In this document: positions 62,044 to 64,000 of the stretch, piece by piece
Numbering within the stretch: position 1 is the first letter of the stretch
Layout of the letters: every line of letters begins with the position of its first letter
Assembly (NCBI GenBank): GCA_002706765.1
Contig: PAJV01000018.1
Coordinates: 62,001 to 126,000 of the forward strand
Source of the DNA: Gimesia sp.
GTDB lineage: Bacteria; Planctomycetota; Planctomycetia; Planctomycetales; Planctomycetaceae
Direction of reading: 5' to 3'
DNA length: 64,000 bases
Position numbers and translations under genes: made by a program
Notes under the pieces: generated by a model
Seen by the model: the letters and a program-made list of their open reading frames with translations, nothing else
Told to the model about the DNA's origin: nothing
Database searches by the model: none

Positions 62044-63525
62044 ATGCTAAAATATTGCTTAAAACTTAACGCGTTCATTCTTCTGCTGACCCTGTTCTGC
62101 TTGACCACCACTGCCGGTTTTGCTTCTGATAAAAAGGGCGTCCTGAAAGCTGGTGCTGCGACCAGCAATATTACTCCTCCCCTGGGGCAATTGATCGTGG
62201 GAGGCTGGAAACCAATCCCTGCCACTCAGGTTCATGACGAATTACACGCACGAAGTATCGTACTCGATGACGGGCAGACCCGACTGGCCATCGTATTATG
62301 CGATAATGTCGGCATCCCGGAGTCCGTATTTGATCTGGCAAAGGAACAGGCTCACAAAGCAACCGGCATCCCCAAATCTCACATGCTGCTGGCGTCGACT
62401 CACACCCATTCTGCTACGACGGCACGCGGGCCATCGAAGGTCATTCGTGAAACAGAGCTGACCGAATACCAGAAGTTCCTGGCAAACCGAATTGCCGATA
62501 GTATTCAGCGGGCATTATTTCAACTGGAACCCGCCCGCATCGGCTGGGGCAAAGTTGATGAACCGTCCGAAGTGCATAATCGCCGCTGGTTTGTGAACGA
62601 TACGAGCCTGCTGACCAACCCGTTTGGAGGCATTGATCGCGTACGCATGAATCCACCGCGCGCTCATAAAGCACTCGACCGTCCCGCGGGACCTACCGAT
62701 CCAGAGATCAGCTTTATCTCGATCCAGAGTCTGGATCAACGCCCCATTGCCCTGCTTGCCAATTACTCACTGCACTATGTGGGTGGAGTTCGTTCCGGTG
62801 AAATTTCAGCGGATTACTTTGGTTACTTTGCCCGCATCATTACCAGAAAGCTGAATGCAGAAAACCAATATCCGCCCTTTGTCGGAATTCTGTCCAATGG
62901 AACCAGTGGGGATGTCAACAATATCAATTTCACCGAGAAGAACGGGCGTCGCTACAAACAGTACGAAAAAATGCAGGAAGTAGCGGAAAAGGTGGCCAGT
63001 CGCGTTCAGGAAGCACATCAGAAGATCACTTTCCATGACTGGGTTCCCCTGGGTGCAGCAACCGCCAGCCTGCCTTTGAAACTCAGAAAACCGACGCCGG
63101 AAATGCTGGAACATTTTGCCAAAGTCACGTCGGCACCCAAAGACAAGTCGCAGACTCGTCACTCACGAGAAGAAATCTATGCCGAACGTATCGCCGGCCT
63201 GAAAGACGCGCCTGATGAGATTCAAATCCCCCTTCAGGCCATTCGCATTGGCGACCTGGGCATCACTGCGATCCCATTCGAAACGTTTACGGAAACCGGA
63301 CTGGAACTCAAAGACCGCAGCCCGTTTGCCGAAACCTTCACGATCGAACTGGCAAATGGATCTTTCGGCTACTTACCAACACCCGAACAGCATCGCTGGG
63401 GTGGTTATGAAACGTGGCTGGGTACCAATTTTGTGGAAAAAGATGCTTCGACAAAAATCGTCACAACTTTACTGGACCTGTTTCAGTCTCTTAAAAATGA
63501 GCAACCGTCCACACAGACAAAGTAA
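62044..63525 (+). CDS. neutral/alkaline ceramidase-like secreted protein
   Basis: A 493-residue exported protein (signal about 1-28), a relative of the C-terminal half of the fusion at 25.7-28.2 kb. Family blocks: AGAATSNITPPLGQLIVGGW, VLCDNVGIPESV, ASTHTHSATTARGP, ALLANYSLHYVGGVRSGEIS, GILSNGTSGDVNNINF, TAIPFETFTETGLEL, and FTIELANGSFGYLPTPEQH. His residues in THTHS and LHYVGG are likely zinc ligands. It may act on lipids or other amide/ester substrates; the planctomycete members are not characterised. Confidence 0.85.
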   Translation: MLKYCLKLNAFILLLTLFCLTTTAGFASDKKGVLKAGAATSNITPPLGQLIVGGWKPIPATQVHDELHARSIVLDDGQTRLAIVLCDNVGIPESVFDLAKEQAHKATGIPKSHMLLASTHTHSATTARGPSKVIRETELTEYQKFLANRIADSIQRALFQLEPARIGWGKVDEPSEVHNRRWFVNDTSLLTNPFGGIDRVRMNPPRAHKALDRPAGPTDPEISFISIQSLDQRPIALLANYSLHYVGGVRSGEISADYFGYFARIITRKLNAENQYPPFVGILSNGTSGDVNNINFTEKNGRRYKQYEKMQEVAEKVASRVQEAHQKITFHDWVPLGAATASLPLKLRKPTPEMLEHFAKVTSAPKDKSQTRHSREEIYAERIAGLKDAPDEIQIPLQAIRIGDLGITAIPFETFTETGLELKDRSPFAETFTIELANGSFGYLPTPEQHRWGGYETWLGTNFVEKDASTKIVTTLLDLFQSLKNEQPSTQTK

Positions 63526-63542
63526 TTGTACGTATCATTAAA

Positions 63543-63578
63543 AAACGGAGGATCTGAGCGAATTCAGATCCTCCGTTT
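63543..63578. terminator. bidirectional terminator
   Basis: Perfect 15-bp stem AAACGGAGGATCTGA / TCAGATCCTCCGTTT with a 6-base loop (GCGAAT), between converging genes, 17 bases after the ceramidase-like stop. Confidence 0.92.
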
Positions 63579-63608
63579 GAATAGTCAAATGCTGCTGAGA
63601 AAACTCAA

Positions 63609-64000
63609 TCAGTTGGTTTTGTTTCCATCACCTTCCGGTTCCGGCAACCGCACCAGCATCCAGGTCTGGGTCTTTTCTGCATTGAAGTGTACCAGTACAT
63701 CAGTCTGGTCTTTCGTCAGATTGTAGATCCCTGTCTCCATCACCAGATTGGGATTGGAACCATCTGAGAAATGCCACGATGCCCGTTGATTCTCCTTCTC
63801 AACCATGCCTTCCACTGGATGAGAGACCTGCGTAATATCGTTATAGAAGGTGCCGGCAATGACGCCTTCCTTACTGACGGCCAACTGTAAAATCATGTTG
63901 GTCTCTTCGGAATCCGCATTCGTAATGGCATACACTCCCAGCGGCATCCAGTCGCTCTTGTCATCTGCAGGAGCATTTTCAGGAACCGAGTCTGCGAGAG
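63609..64000 (-). CDS. hypothetical planctomycete protein, 5' end outside the window
   Basis: The reading frame stays open to the window edge, so the true start is upstream. At least 130 residues are seen. A Pro/Ala/Asp-rich segment (SVPENAPADDKSD) leads into a beta-rich domain: WMPLGVYAITNADSEETN, LQLAVSKEGVIAGTFYND, ASWHFSDGSNPNL, WMLVRLPEPEGDG. This resembles planctomycete exported proteins of unknown role with a GVYA-type C-terminal beta domain. No catalytic motif is visible. Confidence 0.7.
   Translation of the reverse strand, partial: LADSVPENAPADDKSDWMPLGVYAITNADSEETNMILQLAVSKEGVIAGTFYNDITQVSHPVEGMVEKENQRASWHFSDGSNPNLVMETGIYNLTKDQTDVLVHFNAEKTQTWMLVRLPEPEGDGNKTN

Noticed and set aside
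1-64000. tRNA, rRNA, CRISPR arrays, prophage or intact transposase
   Set aside because: Looked for cloverleaf-like, regularly spaced repeat and transposase-like sequence by eye and found none; a covariance or profile search could still reveal small RNAs.

Overview
The window looks like a chromosomal segment of a marine planctomycete, most like Gimesia/Rubinisphaera. The basis is gene content read from the sequence: three sulfatases, three PSD1-type (DUF1549/DUF1553) proteins each paired with a Tat-exported DUF1501 protein, DUF1080 domains, neutral-ceramidase-like proteins, a DUF4838 glycoside-hydrolase-like protein and many predicted signal peptides. No rRNA, tRNA, CRISPR array or intact insertion sequence was seen.

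Layout. (1) 0-5.9 kb: most of an N-type rotary ATPase operon (atpC-Q-R-B-E-F-A-G; the beta gene lies upstream of the window) followed by a CBS-pair protein. The stalk subunit is a b-delta fusion, and the c subunit carries two buried carboxylates. (2) 6-16.8 kb, minus strand: a twelve-gene operon with a cNMP-binding protein, the four subunits of a group 3b NAD(P)-linked [NiFe] hydrogenase (HydB, G, D, A order), its endopeptidase and HypA, B, F, C, D, E. (3) 16.8-19.3 kb: a degraded zone with a UspA-like pseudogene, a DUF1398 gene, a possible regulator remnant and about 1 kb without a credible gene. (4) 19.3-29.3 kb: secreted or membrane proteins, including a double-thioredoxin/CcdA-like fusion, a DUF1080/sugar-dehydrogenase fusion, a DUF1851 protein, an SGNH-esterase/ceramidase fusion and an SGNH hydrolase. 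(5) 29.8-50.3 kb: sulfatases and three PSD1/DUF1501 cassettes, probably for breakdown of sulfated polysaccharides. (6) 50.4-58.4 kb: a compact stress locus with a hybrid PAS histidine kinase, BON, rhodanese-like, NarL/FixJ-type response regulator, hemerythrin-like, baeRF-type, Hsp20, a small His-rich protein and a CBS-pair protein. (7) 58.4-64 kb: a large DUF4838 protein, a ceramidase-like protein and a partial gene at the edge.

Most interesting reading. Region 6 plus the hydrogenase operon and the decayed Usp gene together resemble the DosR dormancy regulon of mycobacteria (HspX, Hrp1, Rv2629, Usp, group 3b hydrogenase). A palindrome of the form ATAGGG-N5-CCCTAT (right half invariant) occurs in the promoter regions of the kinase, the rhodanese, the baeRF gene, the CBS gene and the hydrogenase operon. 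The kinase PAS domain has a His and an Arg where FixL binds haem and senses oxygen. I propose, as inference, an oxygen-responsive two-component regulon controlling hydrogenase and dormancy proteins. A 94-bp repeat (67 of 94 positions identical, ungapped) lies directly 3' of two minus-strand genes in the same locus.
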